Assembly: GCF_024166365.1 (NCBI RefSeq)
Contig: NC_064819.1
Span: forward strand, 147,770,793 to 147,834,792
From: Elephas maximus indicus
Taxonomy: Eukaryota > Chordata > Mammalia > Proboscidea > Elephantidae
DNA length: 64,000 nt
Reading direction: 5' to 3'
The notes under the pieces were generated by a model. That model was not told the DNA's origin. It did not search any database and saw nothing but the letters and a program-made list of their open reading frames with translations. Positions 35,650-46,744 of the stretch are shown here, in pieces; the stretch's first letter is position 1; each line of letters opens with the position of its first letter. The position numbers were made by a program, and so were the translations under genes.

Positions 35650-36082
35650 TAAGTTATCTAGCGCTGCTGTAACAAACACCACAAGTGGGTGGCTTTAACA
35701 AACAGAAGTTTATTTTCTCACAGTCTAATAGGCAAGAAGTCTGAATCCAGGGTGCCAGGTCCAGGGGAAGGGTTTCTCTCTCTGTCAGTTCTAGAGGAAG
35801 GTCCTTGTCATCAATCTTCCCCTGGTGAAGGAGTACCTCAGCTCAGGTACCCCGGGTCCAAAGGACAAGTTCAGAATAAAACCTGATCTTGTAGATTGAG
35901 TTCTGCCTCATTAGCATAACTGCCTCTAATTATGCCTCATTAACACCATAAAGATATGATTTACAACACATGGGAAAATCACATCAGTTGACAAAATGGT
36001 GGACAATCACACAGTCCTAAAAATCATGGAGTAGCCAAGTTGACACACATTTTTTGGGGGGGGACACAGTTCAATCCATAAC
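35650..36082 (+). mobile_element. Solo LTR-like element
   Basis: agttatctagcgctgctgta to gttcaatccataac. ATCTGC at both ends (35640 area and 36083) may be the target duplication. Confidence 0.72.
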
Positions 36083-36380
36083 ATCTGCTGTGAAGCATTT
36101 ATTGCGTATCTGCTGTGCGGGATGCTGTACGTACATTGGTGAGCAAAACAGAAGAGGTCCCTGCCCAGATGGTGCTGGCCAAGGAAGAGGCTAAAGGAAA
36201 GAGAAGGCTAAGAAAGGACTGGTTTATTCAGTCTTACCAGACTTTTACTATGGAATATTGGAAAGATCTAATATTTTGAAGATATCCAAAAATATCTCCA
36301 AAGATCCTCAAGGAAAGCATCGTGTCCCAGCACCTAGCAGTTCACACACCCAGCATTCACTGGACTGAACTGGGGACTAC

Positions 36381-36593
36381 TAAAACCAAAACCAGCTGCT
36401 GCTGAGTCGACTCTGACTCGTGGAGATCACATGTGTGTCAGAGTAGAATTGTCCCCCATAGGGTTTTAAATGGCTGATTTTTCGGAAGTGGATCACCAGG
36501 CCTTTCTTCTGAGGTGCCTCTGGGTGGGCTGGAACCTCCAACCTTTTGGTTAGGAGCCGAACTCATTAACTGTTTGCACCACCCAGAGAGTAC
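36381..36593 (-). mobile_element. AfroSINE (second subfamily)
   Basis: aaaaccaaaaccagctgctg to gtttgcaccacccagagag; includes ggatcaccaggcctttcttc, the module also found in RTE 5' regions. Confidence 0.92.
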
Positions 36594-37106
36594 AGAGCCA
36601 GAAAAAACTAACTTTAAAAATCCTTTTCTAACCTGTTTACTACCAAAGAAGTCTCTAGGACATAACTGGAAGAGGTGGATTTATGAGCCCAAACAGTTTG
36701 TCCCCATTGAGCCATCAGCTGGTCGAGGACGGATGCTCACTTGTTAATTAAGCATGAGTTCCAAGTGTTGACTGTCTGCACAAAATATTACGTCCTGTTT
36801 CTGCTTTTGGAAGTTGTTATTCTGTTGGCATTGATTCAGATTTTAAGAAGGAGGAAGTCTTCAGACTTGAGAAAACTCTCTGTTCCGTTTCTTACTTCTG
36901 GAAACAAATTACTATTGTGCACCGAAGTGAAAATAAAAAGGGAGAAGACACATCCTGAATTTCTCTGTTAGCTGTCAGTCACCACATTTTTGAGGTCTGC
37001 TAGGTAACTGAGGACTTGATAGGAAATACTAGGGAATGGCATAAAACATTTGATATGTGTAGAAAAATCTGGGAAGTGTGTCAATTTGAGAAGAGAGTAG
37101 GAGCCC

Positions 37107-37107
37107 A

Positions 37108-37153
<46 letters not shown>
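37107..37153. repeat. (TG)n(AG)n compound microsatellite
   Basis: About 12 TG units followed by about 12 AG units. Confidence 0.95.
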
Positions 37154-38755
37154 AATCCATTCTGAATTGAGTGGCTAGAATGTCTGACTTCAAAAGTAAG
37201 ATGTATGTTCAAGTCAAAGGATAGGAGGCAGGAATGGGAGAAGATTGTAAAAATCCTTGGAAAGACAGTCTTTTTGACTGGAGGAGATAAAAACCCACAG
37301 CTTATGAAAGAAGTTAAAAACCAACTTGAAATGAATTCACAGAAAAGGCATCTGTGAACTTGGGAATTAAAGTGACCAGTGCAAGCAGGAGGTGATGGTT
37401 CAGAGGGAAACTACAGAAAGAACTGAACCGGGGAATAAGGCTGTGTTAGCAATTTTTAAGCACTGCCCTGGGAGGAGACTACAAAGGCTTTGATTTTAGA
37501 GGGATGAAAGTGTTAGGAACATGACTGGGAAAGGAGTGATGGTTTGGGCAGGTGTCTGGGGACCTGTTAATCGCACTTTCTCTGGTTTGAGATCTTGTCT
37601 CCCCCTCCCCCGGTTCCTCTCCCCAGTCACTCATAGGTCCACCCAAAACAACAACAAAAAGTATGCTTCTGAGTTGCAGTCGCAATTTTTATTACTGCTT
37701 TTTTTTTTTTTGCAACGGTGCTTTCAGCTGCTCCAAAGAGCAATTCATCTCTGCTGCTCCAGGAAGGTTGTTTCAGGTATGTTTGCTCTCAGAGAAGTTC
37801 TTTTTAATGACTCTAATATTATGAAGAACTTAGACACAAAGAAAATCTCGGGCAGGGATGCTCAGGAGCAAATGCACCGAGGGCAGCTGCCCTGCCTTGC
37901 TCCGCATTTCCTGTGTTTCTTGTGCTCCAGGGTGAGCAGCTGCCAGCTCTTCAGCAGCCCCGTGACTAAGCTTTGGTGTGAATGCCTCTCTCACTCACTG
38001 CACGGTGTTATGACCCAGGCTTTCCTTACTGTGGTGAGATTATCAGGCCCTGGGGACTGTTACCCAGACATGTGGGCAGTTGCAAAACAGACAGTTCTAG
38101 CTTAAGTGTCTGCAAAACTCAGAAAGTCAGCCCTGGGCTTTGAAAATGGGCATTCTACAAAATCTTGTCTTACTGCCTTTTATTTGTTGTTTTTTCTAGT
38201 ACATTTGATGGCTAAAACTGATTAATTGGAGTCTTGGATGAAAAAATAGTGCCTTATGGACTCTTTTCTAAGGCACTAGGTGTCTGCTGTAAAGGAGGGG
38301 CCCAAGGTTCAGGGCTCTGTCCTGCAAACCTGTCTTTGGGATTCAAGAGGGAGAAGCCAGTGAAAACACAAGCCTCCTCTTTTATATGAAGGCTATTAAA
38401 ATGGTGGCTGCTTGGGGAGAGGCTGTTTCGCGTTTCAGTCGCATCCCAGGAGAACCTCAGATAGGCTGACTCTTGTTATTTGCTCACACTTGTCTCCAGG
38501 TGTTTGTCAGGGCTTTGCTACTCCCTTTTTGGGGTCTGTACCAAAGGCACAGGGCTTTCCACTTTCAGGACCTTGGCTCATGTAACTTTCATTATCCTTT
38601 GATCTTTACCCATCCTTAAGTGCTTCCACTTATATGAAAGGTAATAGTGTAAGGGATAAAAAAAGGAGTAGAAAAAAAAAAACCCCAAACTTTCTTTATG
38701 GTAGGTATCAGTTGCCATCAAGTTAATCCTGACTTGTGGCAACCCCATGTGCGTC

Positions 38756-39469
38756 TGTGATGGTTAAGGTTGTGTGTCAACTTGGCTGGGTCATGATTCT
38801 CAGTGGTTTGGCAGTTATGTAATGATGTAGTTAGCCTCCATTTTGTGATATATTGTAATCATTTTCATGATGTGCTTTGATGTGATCAGCCAATCAGTTG
38901 TAAAGGGAGTTTCCTTGGAGGTGTGGCCTGCATCCAATATAAATGGACGTTCTGGCAAAGCTTGCCGGCTTTTACTTGCTCTGGATCCTGGATCTGGCCT
39001 ATCATCATCTGACCTCTGGTTTTTGGGACTTGAGCCGGTGGCCTGCTGTATAGCCTGCCAATCTTGGGACTCATTGGCCTCTGCAACTTTGTGAGCCAGC
39101 AGCCTGCTGTCTTCCCTGCTGATCTTGGGTTCATGGCCTCTGCAGCCCATGAGCCATTTCCTTGAGATAAGTCTCTGTGTGTGCGTATATATACATGTAC
39201 ATATATGTATGAGTGTATATGAAGCCCTAGTGCCTCAGTGGTTAAGAGTTTGGCTGCTAACCAAAAGGTTGGCAGTTTGAATCCGCCAGCTGCTCCTTGG
39301 AAACTCTATGGGGCACAGTTCTCTGTCCAGTAGGGTCACTATGAGTCAGAATTGACTCAATGGCAATGGGTTTGGTTTTTTAAAATTTATTTATTTATTT
39401 ATTTATTTTATATGTATACACACATATGCTTCACTGGTTTTGCTTTTCTAGAGAACCCAGCCTAAGACG
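38756..39469 (+). mobile_element. MLT2-like (ERVL-type) solo LTR carrying a SINE
   Basis: Starts TGTGATGGTTAAGGTTGTGT, then gtcaacttggctgggtcatg, and ends tagagaacccagcctaag-acg, the ends of MLT2-type LTRs. The flanking 5-mers gcgtc/gtgtc fit a diverged 5-bp duplication. CCAAT at 38889 and a TATAAA-like string at about 38938 are promoter-like. No internal genes. Confidence 0.82.
39220..39385 (+). mobile_element. AfroSINE inside the MLT2-like LTR
   Basis: gaagccctagtgcctcagtg to gcaatgggtttggttttt, followed by a (TTTA)n run at 39390-39410. Third level of nesting at this site. Confidence 0.93.
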
Positions 39470-39639
39470 GTGTCAGAGTAGAATTGTGCTCCATGGGGTT
39501 TTCAATGGCTGATTTTTTGGAAGTAGATCACCAGGCTTTTCTTATGAGGTACCTCTGAATGATCTTGAACCACCATCCTTTCTGTTAGCTGCCAAGTATG
39601 TTAACTGTTTGCTCCACCCAGGGACTCCTTATGATAGGT

Positions 39640-40310
39640 AAGCAGTTGATATTACTTGATATTTGACTCTTTTACAGACAAACTTTATTTGCTAGTCCCT
39701 GACCAGCCTGGGAGGGCGGCACTGAGTGTGTCTGTCTGACTGGCCTTAGCAGCCATAAACAGGGATCACACCGTATACAGATGTGGGGAATTTATGCCGG
39801 GAGAGCTGCCCTTGGACTTGTGATGTGCTGCATAGACAAGAATAGAAAACACTTTCCCATCTTTATTTTCCTCATTATTTTATGTCTTTTCCCTTTTTTA
39901 CCTGTTATCTATTTTGAAGCCAGATGAATCCTAGTTTCTCCTTATGCTCTGCTTATTATATGGGCTATAATGTTGATTACCAATAAAAATGATATGATAA
40001 AACCAGACTTCACTTATTGTCCTTAAAAAATAAAAAGAGAGAGGCGGAAATTATTACCATTTTTTGACTTGGTCGAACAGCATGAATCCTAAGTTGTAAA
40101 TGTTGACCTTTATGATTTTTCAACCATCTAAATGAATCCTTTTTAATGTATTTTATATTACAATTTTACCTGTTTATCTGAAGCACATAGATTAATAAAC
40201 TACATAGTAAATTTGATAGGAATAGTCTGAGAGGGGAGTTAGTGTGGTATCTGAAGAATAAATCTAGGCTTTTCTGTCCCAGATCAGTGTATCTTAGCTC
40301 ATAATGATAG
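39640..40310. other. Intronic stretch without recognised features
   Basis: AT-rich; no repeat or coding similarity seen. Confidence 0.5.
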
Positions 40311-40313
40311 TGC

Positions 40314-40511
40314 TACCCAAAACCAAACCAAACCCACTGCTGTCGAGTTGATTCCGACTCATAGTGTGTGGCAGATCCTATAGGACATGTGTATGCAGAT
40401 GACCCTATAGGACAGAGTAGAGCTACCCCATAGAGTTTCCAAGGAGTGTCTGGTGGATTCGAACTGCCGACCTTTTGGTTAGCAGCCGAGCTCTTAACTG
40501 CTGTGCCACTA
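40314..40511 (-). mobile_element. AfroSINE with internal duplication
   Basis: cctataggaca occurs twice (40378 and 40405), so the copy is about 30-40 bp longer than usual. Flanks gatagtgcta/gattgtgcta look like the target duplication. Confidence 0.88.
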
Positions 40512-40539
40512 GGACTCCAAAGATTGTGCTAAAAACTGA

Positions 40540-40682
40540 AAAAAAACAAACCCATTGCTGTCGAGTTGATTCCAACTCATAGCTTCCCTGTAGGACAAAG
40601 TAGAACTGCCCCATAGGGTTTCCAAGGAGCAGGTGGTGGATTTGAACTGTCGTCCTTTTGGTTAGCAGCTGAGCTCCTGGCT
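40540..40682 (-). mobile_element. AfroSINE, head truncated
   Basis: caaacccattgctgtcgagt to ggttagcagctgagctcctg. Confidence 0.9.
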
Positions 40683-40826
40683 AACCATCTTTCACGCAAC
40701 ATTTCATTTAATCCTTACAGCAAGTCCATGAAGTAGGTACTGTTACCATCTTCATTTTTCCAGTGGGAAAACTGGAACTCAGATAATTTTTTTTTATGGT
40801 TCTAGATTTTTTTTAGAGCAAGGGTT

Positions 40827-41015
40827 CTGATGAGCTCTGGTGGTGCAGTGGTTAAAGTGTTCAGCTGGTAACCAAAAGGTCAACTGTTTGAACCCAGTAC
40901 CTGCTCCTCAGGAGGAAGATGTGACAGTCTACTTCTGCAAAGATTTACAGCCTTGGAAACCCTATAGGGTCGCTATGAGTCAGAATAAACTTGATGGTAG
41001 TGGGTTTTTTTTTTT
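40827..41015 (+). mobile_element. AfroSINE at the end of a MER1-like element
   Basis: gagctctggtggtgcagtgg to gtagtgggtttttttttt. The flanks gagcaagggtt and aagcagggttt suggest a duplicated target at the MER1-like terminus. It carries an extra segment (acagtctacttctgcaaaga) not in the usual copies. Confidence 0.85.
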
Positions 41016-41022
41016 GGTTAAA

Positions 41023-41590
41023 GCAGGGTTTGGCAAACATTTTCTGTGAAGTGCTTCTTAGTAAATAGTTTAGGCTTTGCACTCAACTCTGCTGTTGCTA
41101 ACACTAAAGTGGCCATTGTTGTTGCTGTTAGTGGCTTTCCAGTTGACCCTGACTCATGGTGATCCTGTGCACAACAGAACAAAATACTGCCCAGTTCTGC
41201 ACCATCCCCAATAAATTGAAATATTGTTTGAGCCCCATGATCAGTTGCAGATCAAACTATTGTGATTTATAGAATTTTCACTGACCAATTTTTGGAAGCA
41301 GATCACCAGACCTTTCTTCCTAGTCTGTCTTAGTCTGGAAGCTCCCATGAAACCTGTTCAGCATCAACAACATGGAAGTACCACTGACAGACAATATATA
41401 AACAAATGAGGGTGACTGTTCCAATAAAACATTGTTTACGGACACTAAATTTGAATTTCATATAATTTCCTAGTGTCACAAAATATTACTATTCTTTTTT
41501 TTAACCATTTGAAAATATAAAAAATATCCTTCACTCAGATGAACTATACAAAAACAGGTGGTGGGCTTAATTTGGCCTGTGGGCTGTAGT
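41023..41590 (+). mobile_element. MER1-like hAT (Charlie group) non-autonomous transposon, interrupted
   Basis: cagggtttggcaaacatttt at the left end; ttggcctgtgggctgtagtt then gatgacccctg at the right end; both are MER1 signatures. An RTE-derived segment lies at 41114-41398. No clear 8-bp duplication could be fixed because of the SINE at the left end. Confidence 0.72.
41114..41398 (-). mobile_element. RTE-derived short element: 3' end fused to 5' UTR
   Basis: Antisense. The first part (tgactcatggtgatcctgtg, caacagaacaaaatactgcc) is the RTE 3' end. The second (ttttcactgaccaatttttg, gtcttagtctggaagctccc, actgacagac) is the RTE 5' UTR. The body between them (~2.8 kb in a full copy) is absent. 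Confidence 0.8.
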
Positions 41591-41599
41591 TTGATGACC

Positions 41600-43430
41600 C
41601 CTGATCTAGATGGTAAGAGTATGCAGGGAAGGAGGGATAGGGTAGAATGGGGGTGGTAGGAAGATCCCACCCACCAGAGGGAACAAGGTGTGTGCAAGTG
41701 GCAGAGAACAAGAGTGTCTGAGGAGCTGTAATAGATGCAAGTACAATTTGATGGGGCATGAGGCAGAATGGCTCAAGATCAGAGGAGACAGGACCTAATC
41801 ATGACCTTGTTTGCCATTTTGAGATTTTGGACTTTGTCCTTAGAGCAATGAAAGCCATTAGAAGTATTAAGCAAAGGAGTGACAAGTGCAATTTGTCTTT
41901 TTAAAGGATCACTGGCTGAAGTGTGGAGAATGGATTGCAGGGGTCAGAGTAGAAGCAGAAAAACCATTTTGGAGGCTTGAGGAGTGGGCCAGGTAGATGA
42001 TGATGGTATCCACTAGACAGAGCCATTCCTGATGACAGTGTTTTCAAGCTGTCATGATGACACTTGTTTTGCAGATGAGGAAATGTGGTTTGGAGAGATT
42101 AAGTGTCTTGACTAACAATATAGCAAGTGGAGGTAGAGCAAAAATTAAAACCCTGGTCTTCTGACCAAAACCAATGCTATTTCCTATGTGTTTTGAAATT
42201 CTTAACATTCCCAAAGGAAAATTATGTTGATCCTAATCTGCAACATTTATCTCTGACCCGTACAACTAAAGAGCTGCTCCTCTGATGGTATTTCTTTGAT
42301 TTGAGTTGTTAATTTTCTTTTCCTGAGGAAATGTATTTCATGGCTGAGAAAAAAATAATCTCTTTTTCAAAATGGAAAGGGCAAAGATGATACTGTGGTC
42401 TTATGTATTTTTTTGTGTGCTGGGGATAGAAAGGTAACTGAACACTTACAGAAAGTAAATGTCAGCTCTTCTTATAATAATCTGTGTAGCTTTATGTCCC
42501 AAATGAGAATTGGCATCTTCATTTCTACCTTTGGAGGAGTGATTTGTCTGACTGGCTGCTCAGGGTTGTACAACTCTGGATTCAAACACCTGGATGCCAA
42601 GGGGTTAGATTCTCTTTCTTTGGGGTCCAAGGCTGAGGATGGAGGAAGAAGGGATGAGGGAGGCTGAGATGCCTGCCTTGGGACAGGGTGCTGATGGTGG
42701 TGATTTTACCTCGGTTTTCCTGGGATTGTGCCCTTGAGGAGCTGGTGGGAGATTCTGATTGGTGGTGGGAAAAGAGGAATTCTGGAAACTATGGGGAAGG
42801 GGCAGTGGTGGTGTCTGCTCAATGAATCTTGGTTTCAGCTGCTATTTCATTTATATGATCCCTATATTACTGTTATTTGTTAATTTGTCTCCCTTTCCCC
42901 ATTATAAAGAAAGGCCTGTGGAGTCCTGTTCTGTGTCAGGTGTCTTTGCGTACCCCATAGTGTCTTGCACACAGTAGATGCTCAGTATTGAACAGTGGCT
43001 CTGTTGAATTGTCACCTTTGGCATTTGTACTACATAGTGCAGCTTCTTTTTCCAAAGAAGTCATAATTTTCTTGTTTAAAATAATCACAGGTCACAAAGA
43101 AGGTATTTGGAAAATCCTGAAAACATGATAAATTTCAGAATAAGCACTGGACAAGATGCAGACTTCTATTGAGGGTCTTCAGCATGCAACCCTCATTATG
43201 TAACTCTTGTTGCCCACTTCTCGTTTCTCTGCCCCATTTCATTAGACTTGGGTTGCACGTCTTTATTGTTGCATAGGTGGTGCTCAAGGAGTATATACTG
43301 AAGTAGTTTATTTCTGATACTGACTTTATTGATTCTTTGTAGGTTCTTTACATTCTCATGCAGGTATAAATTGTGAGGCTAAAGTTGTAAGCTCAGAGAT
43401 TTTGATGTACTCTCTCCCTCCTTCCCTTCT
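41600..43430. other. Intron 1, 3' end, mostly unassigned
   Basis: 41600-42160 has phrases typical of old mammalian repeats (gatgaggaaatgtggtttgg). No coding exon other than exon 2 downstream. Confidence 0.5.
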
Positions 43431-43434
43431 TTAT

Positions 43435-43486
43435 TTGAGTTGCCTTGAATTGGAATTGACTTGATGGCAATGAGTATGGTTTTAGT
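43435..43486 (+). mobile_element. AfroSINE/RTE tail fragment
   Basis: Only gaattggaattgacttgatg and gcaatgagtatggtttt remain. Confidence 0.7.
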
Positions 43487-43776
43487 TTATGTGCCAGGCA
43501 CTGGTTTAAGTCCTGGGGGGCAACAACAACAAAAGGCATGGTGTCTGATCTCAAATACGTTCCAGTCTAATAGATAGAAAAAAAGGAATAATGGCCACAT
43601 GGTATGAGGTAAGACCAATGTGTGCGCGGCTGATGAGGGCCTCTCCCTGATGTAGTGGATGGGACTACCCTGGGGCCTTTGCCTGCTGAACTGGTGAATG
43701 TGGCTGGAGCAATTAGAGCAACCATGAGTTTTGGATGAATCAACAGGTTCTGCCCTTTCTTTCTCTATTTGTGCAG

Positions 43777-43910
43777 GGTAGAGATGTCTGTCCAGAGGTT
43801 AATTTCTAACAGAACCTCCCAACAGTCTGCATCTAATTCTGATTACACCTGGGAATATGAGTATTATGAAATTGGACCAGTTTCCTTTGAAGGACTGAAG
43901 GCCCATAAAT
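43777..43910 (+). CDS. MRAP2: MRAP2 exon 2 (first coding exon, residues 1-42; CDS from 43784)
   Basis: The family product is a small single-pass membrane protein that binds melanocortin receptors (MC2R, MC4R) and some other GPCRs, and alters their trafficking and signalling in energy balance. A pyrimidine-rich acceptor ends in AG at 43776, seven untranslated bases follow, and the ATG is at 43784. The frame reads MSVQRLISNRTSQQ, then an acidic-aromatic stretch (DYTWEYEYYEIG), then SFEGLKAHK. I recognise this as the highly conserved MRAP2 N-terminus; residue 3 is Val where I recall Ala in human. N9-R-T11 is an N-glycosylation sequon. The exon ends after the first base of codon 43 (T), followed by GTAAGT at 43911. 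In the family this half can face either side of the membrane because MRAPs form antiparallel homodimers. Upstream TTG or CTG codons in the intron are not starts. An RTE-derived fragment begins about 110 bp downstream. Confidence 0.96.
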
Positions 43911-44022
43911 GTAAGTCTTATACAATTCCAGATTGTGAGCACAAAACGTATTTGCTTTTATCCCTGAAATCTCCAGTGACTTATTCTCCTTCTTGCAGAA
44001 ATCTATCCTCTACCTGTTCTTG

Positions 44023-44370
44023 TTGTTGTTAAGTGCTGTCGGTTTGTCATACTGTGCATGCTTGTGTGTTGCAGGAAGCTATGCCACCGGTATTCAAATA
44101 CCAGTAGGGTCACCCATGGCGGACAGGTTTCAGCTGAGCTTCCAGACTAAGACAGACTAGGAATAAGGAGATATTCTGTTGTTTCTGAATGTGTATCAAT
44201 GGCACTGTAAAAGCTTTAGGTGCTTAGTAGGTCCAAAGTAATGGGATGGATTAGTAAATATCAAAGAGATTAGAATTGGTGATACAAATGCAGCAAAGGA
44301 AATGCTTCTATTTCAAAGGTCACTGTCAGTCGGAACCGACTTGATGCACCTAACAACAACAACAAATTAC
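44023..44370 (+). mobile_element. RTE-derived element: 5' UTR piece plus 3' tail
   Basis: gctatgccaccggtattcaa, acccatggcggacaggtttc and agactaagacagactaggaa match the sense RTE 5' UTR. gtcagtcggaaccgacttg and acctaacaacaacaac match the RTE 3' end. The ~160 bp between is unlike the RTE body. Confidence 0.75.
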
Positions 44371-44474
44371 TTAAATTGTTTAGTCTTTTTTTATTTCTGG
44401 ATAACAGGTAAGGACATTGCTTGTTATGAATTATAGTAGAAATCAATGTGCCTAGAAATATTGCCATATATTCC

Positions 44475-44612
44475 TGTGGTTCAGAGCTCGGCTGCCAACC
44501 AAAAGGTCAGCAGTTCAAATCCACCAGCCACTCCTTGCAAACCCTATGGGGCAGTTCTACTCTGTCTTACAGGGTGGCTATGAGTTGGAATGGACTTGAC
44601 AGCAACCGGGTT
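44475..44612 (+). mobile_element. AfroSINE
   Basis: ttcagagctcggctgccaac to gacttgacagcaaccgggtt. Confidence 0.9.
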
Positions 44613-46569
44613 TAGTGTGGGCTTTTACAGCTTGGTGATGCAAACTCTATTTTTGTGTCAGTCTACTCCTGTTTCTTTTCCTTAGTTTCAGGGATACAAA
44701 AGACAGAGCTGCTGCCGTACTTGTGGTTAGTACGTTTCCAGAGACAGTTAAGAAAAATATTTTAAGAGCACATTTTAGAAATGATTTTAGCTGGAAAAAG
44801 TTCCTGCAAAATATATGTCGAAAAGTGACATATCACATACTTACTTTACTTACTATACAATTAGTAAGGGGGTGATTTTGTTAGTTTTAGCATTTATATC
44901 ATGAAAAAAACAAAAATGCCAGAGTGCATACTTACTGTTCTGGTATAAGAGATCTGATAAAAGTAGAGACCCTTAGCTTCAGGAACATGACAGTATATGA
45001 GACACATAAAACAACAACAACAATAACAACATAAAACTCAGACATACAGGAAAATGAAAAGATCAAGTCAACTATTGCAATGCGTACATTGGTGCAGTCT
45101 CTTCCATTTGAAAATGCTGTGATTCTGAGCTTCAAGTACGTCTTCTTGTTTTGCTGAGCAAAATATCAAGCCAATTAAGTGCAATTTCAAAACAATAGAA
45201 GTAAGACATTTCAGGGGAAAGCCCTTACAGTTGGTAGGTATGAACATAATAGTTATCTTCATTTGCTTTGTCTGTTATGAATAATATTTGGCCACAGTAG
45301 TTACATTTTAATGTTAGATTAAGTTTCTCTACCTGTTGAAATTAAGATTCTTAACTTCAAAGTGTCATTCATCTGAGAAACAACCTCTGATGGTCATTGC
45401 AGATTCTCCTTTTGCCCTCATTTCGAATCGTGTATTAAATCTTACTGTGTATCAGAAATGGACACATATATGACATACATTTGGCACTAGCAGAGTGGAA
45501 ATTCACTCATTCATTCAGCACATATTTATTGAGCAACTGTTGTATACAGTAGCATTTTAAGCACTGGAGATGCAATAGTGAACAGAAAACACAAAAGTAC
45601 CCCTTCTTATAAAGCTTGCATTCTAGTGGGAGAGACAGTTAACAAGTTAAATAAACAAACTATGTCAGATGGTGATTAAAAGAGGAAAAATACAGGCTGA
45701 AATGGAGATTAGAGTGTGGAAGTCAAAGTAGAGAGTGGCCATGGAAGGCCATACTGATAAATAGAGTTTCGAGCAAAGACCTGAAGGAAGTGAGGAGGTG
45801 AGCTATAAGATAGCTGGGGGAAGAATATTCCAGAAAAGGATCTATGGCAAGAGTAAGCTGGAACATTCAAAGACAGTGAAGAGGCCAGCATGGCCCAGGT
45901 GAAGGACTGAGAGGCAGAGCAGTAGGAGACAAAGTAGTGGGGCCCAGATTACGGGGGACTTAGAGTCATCCTAAGGATGTTGATTTCTACTCTAAAAAGT
46001 CATCTTAGGGTTTTGAGCAGAGGAGTGGGATCTAGCATAGGTTTAAAAAGGACCATACTGCAGCTGGATTGTGAAGTAGACTGAAGGGAATGAAATTGGA
46101 AACATAGACCTGTCAGGCGCCTATTGCCCTAGGCCAGACAAGTTATGATGGTGGCTTGGACCAGAGTGGGGGCAGTGGAGTGATGAGAAATGCATACGTT
46201 ATAGGTATATTTTGAAGGTAAATCTGACAGAATTTATCAATGAGTTGGCTATGGAGTGTAAGAAAGAGAAGAGTTAAGGATGATTTGAAGCTTTGTTACC
46301 TGAGTGATGGAGGATAGAATTGCCATTAAATAAGATGGGGAAGAAAATGGGAGAAGGAGATTTTGGAGAATTACATCAGGAGCTCAGTTTTGGACCTGTT
46401 AAGTTTGAGATGCCTATCAGACATCCAAGAGGACAAGGGAGGAGAGGTGTGGGATGATGGTGTAGGTTTGAGAGTCATCCGCATATAAATGGTATTCAAA
46501 GTCAGGAGGGTGGATGAGTGAGTATAGATAGAAAACTGAAGAGGTCCAAGAACTGAGCCCTGGGTATGC

Positions 46570-46744
46570 TTAAAAAAAAAAAAAAACCCAAACCCATTGC
46601 TGTGGAGTCGATTCCAACTCATAGTGATGCTATAGGACGGAGTGGAACTGCTCCATAGGGTTTCCAAGGAGCAGCTGTTGGATTTGAACTGCTGACCTCT
46701 TGGTTAGCAGCCTGAGCTCTTAACCACTGTGCCACCAGGGCCCC
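46570..46744 (-). mobile_element. AfroSINE
   Basis: Complete copy after an A14 run. Flanks ccctgggtatgct and ccatgggcatgct form a slightly diverged target duplication. Confidence 0.94.

Larger units (their letters stand above)
38700..39629 (-). mobile_element. AfroSINE (second subfamily) split by an LTR
   Basis: The SINE parts are 38700-38755 and 39470-39629 (gtgtcagagtagaattgtgc to gctccacccagggactcc). The break falls inside the catgtg(c/t)gtcagagtag motif, where the LTR is inserted. Confidence 0.9.
24066..43776 (+). other. MRAP2: MRAP2 intron 1 (approximate 5' boundary)
   Basis: About 20 kb between the CpG island and exon 2. It is packed with SINEs, solo LTRs, a hAT element, RTE fragments and MIR/L2 remnants, listed separately. 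Stretches with no recognisable repeat or gene include roughly 24500-25190, 27300-27840, 29330-30410, 31760-32560, 32790-34040, 34265-35640, 36600-38690 and 41600-43430. These carry only short ORFs without recognisable protein similarity, microsatellites and weak ancient-repeat traces. Confidence 0.7.

Noticed and set aside
37941..37970. Possible processed pseudogene in intron 1
   Set aside because: No poly-A tail, target duplication or recognisable parent protein.
37521..38105. 194-codon + strand ORF in MRAP2 intron 1
   Set aside because: It runs through a poly-T tract and an unstructured sequence, with no recognisable domain or splice context. Probably chance.
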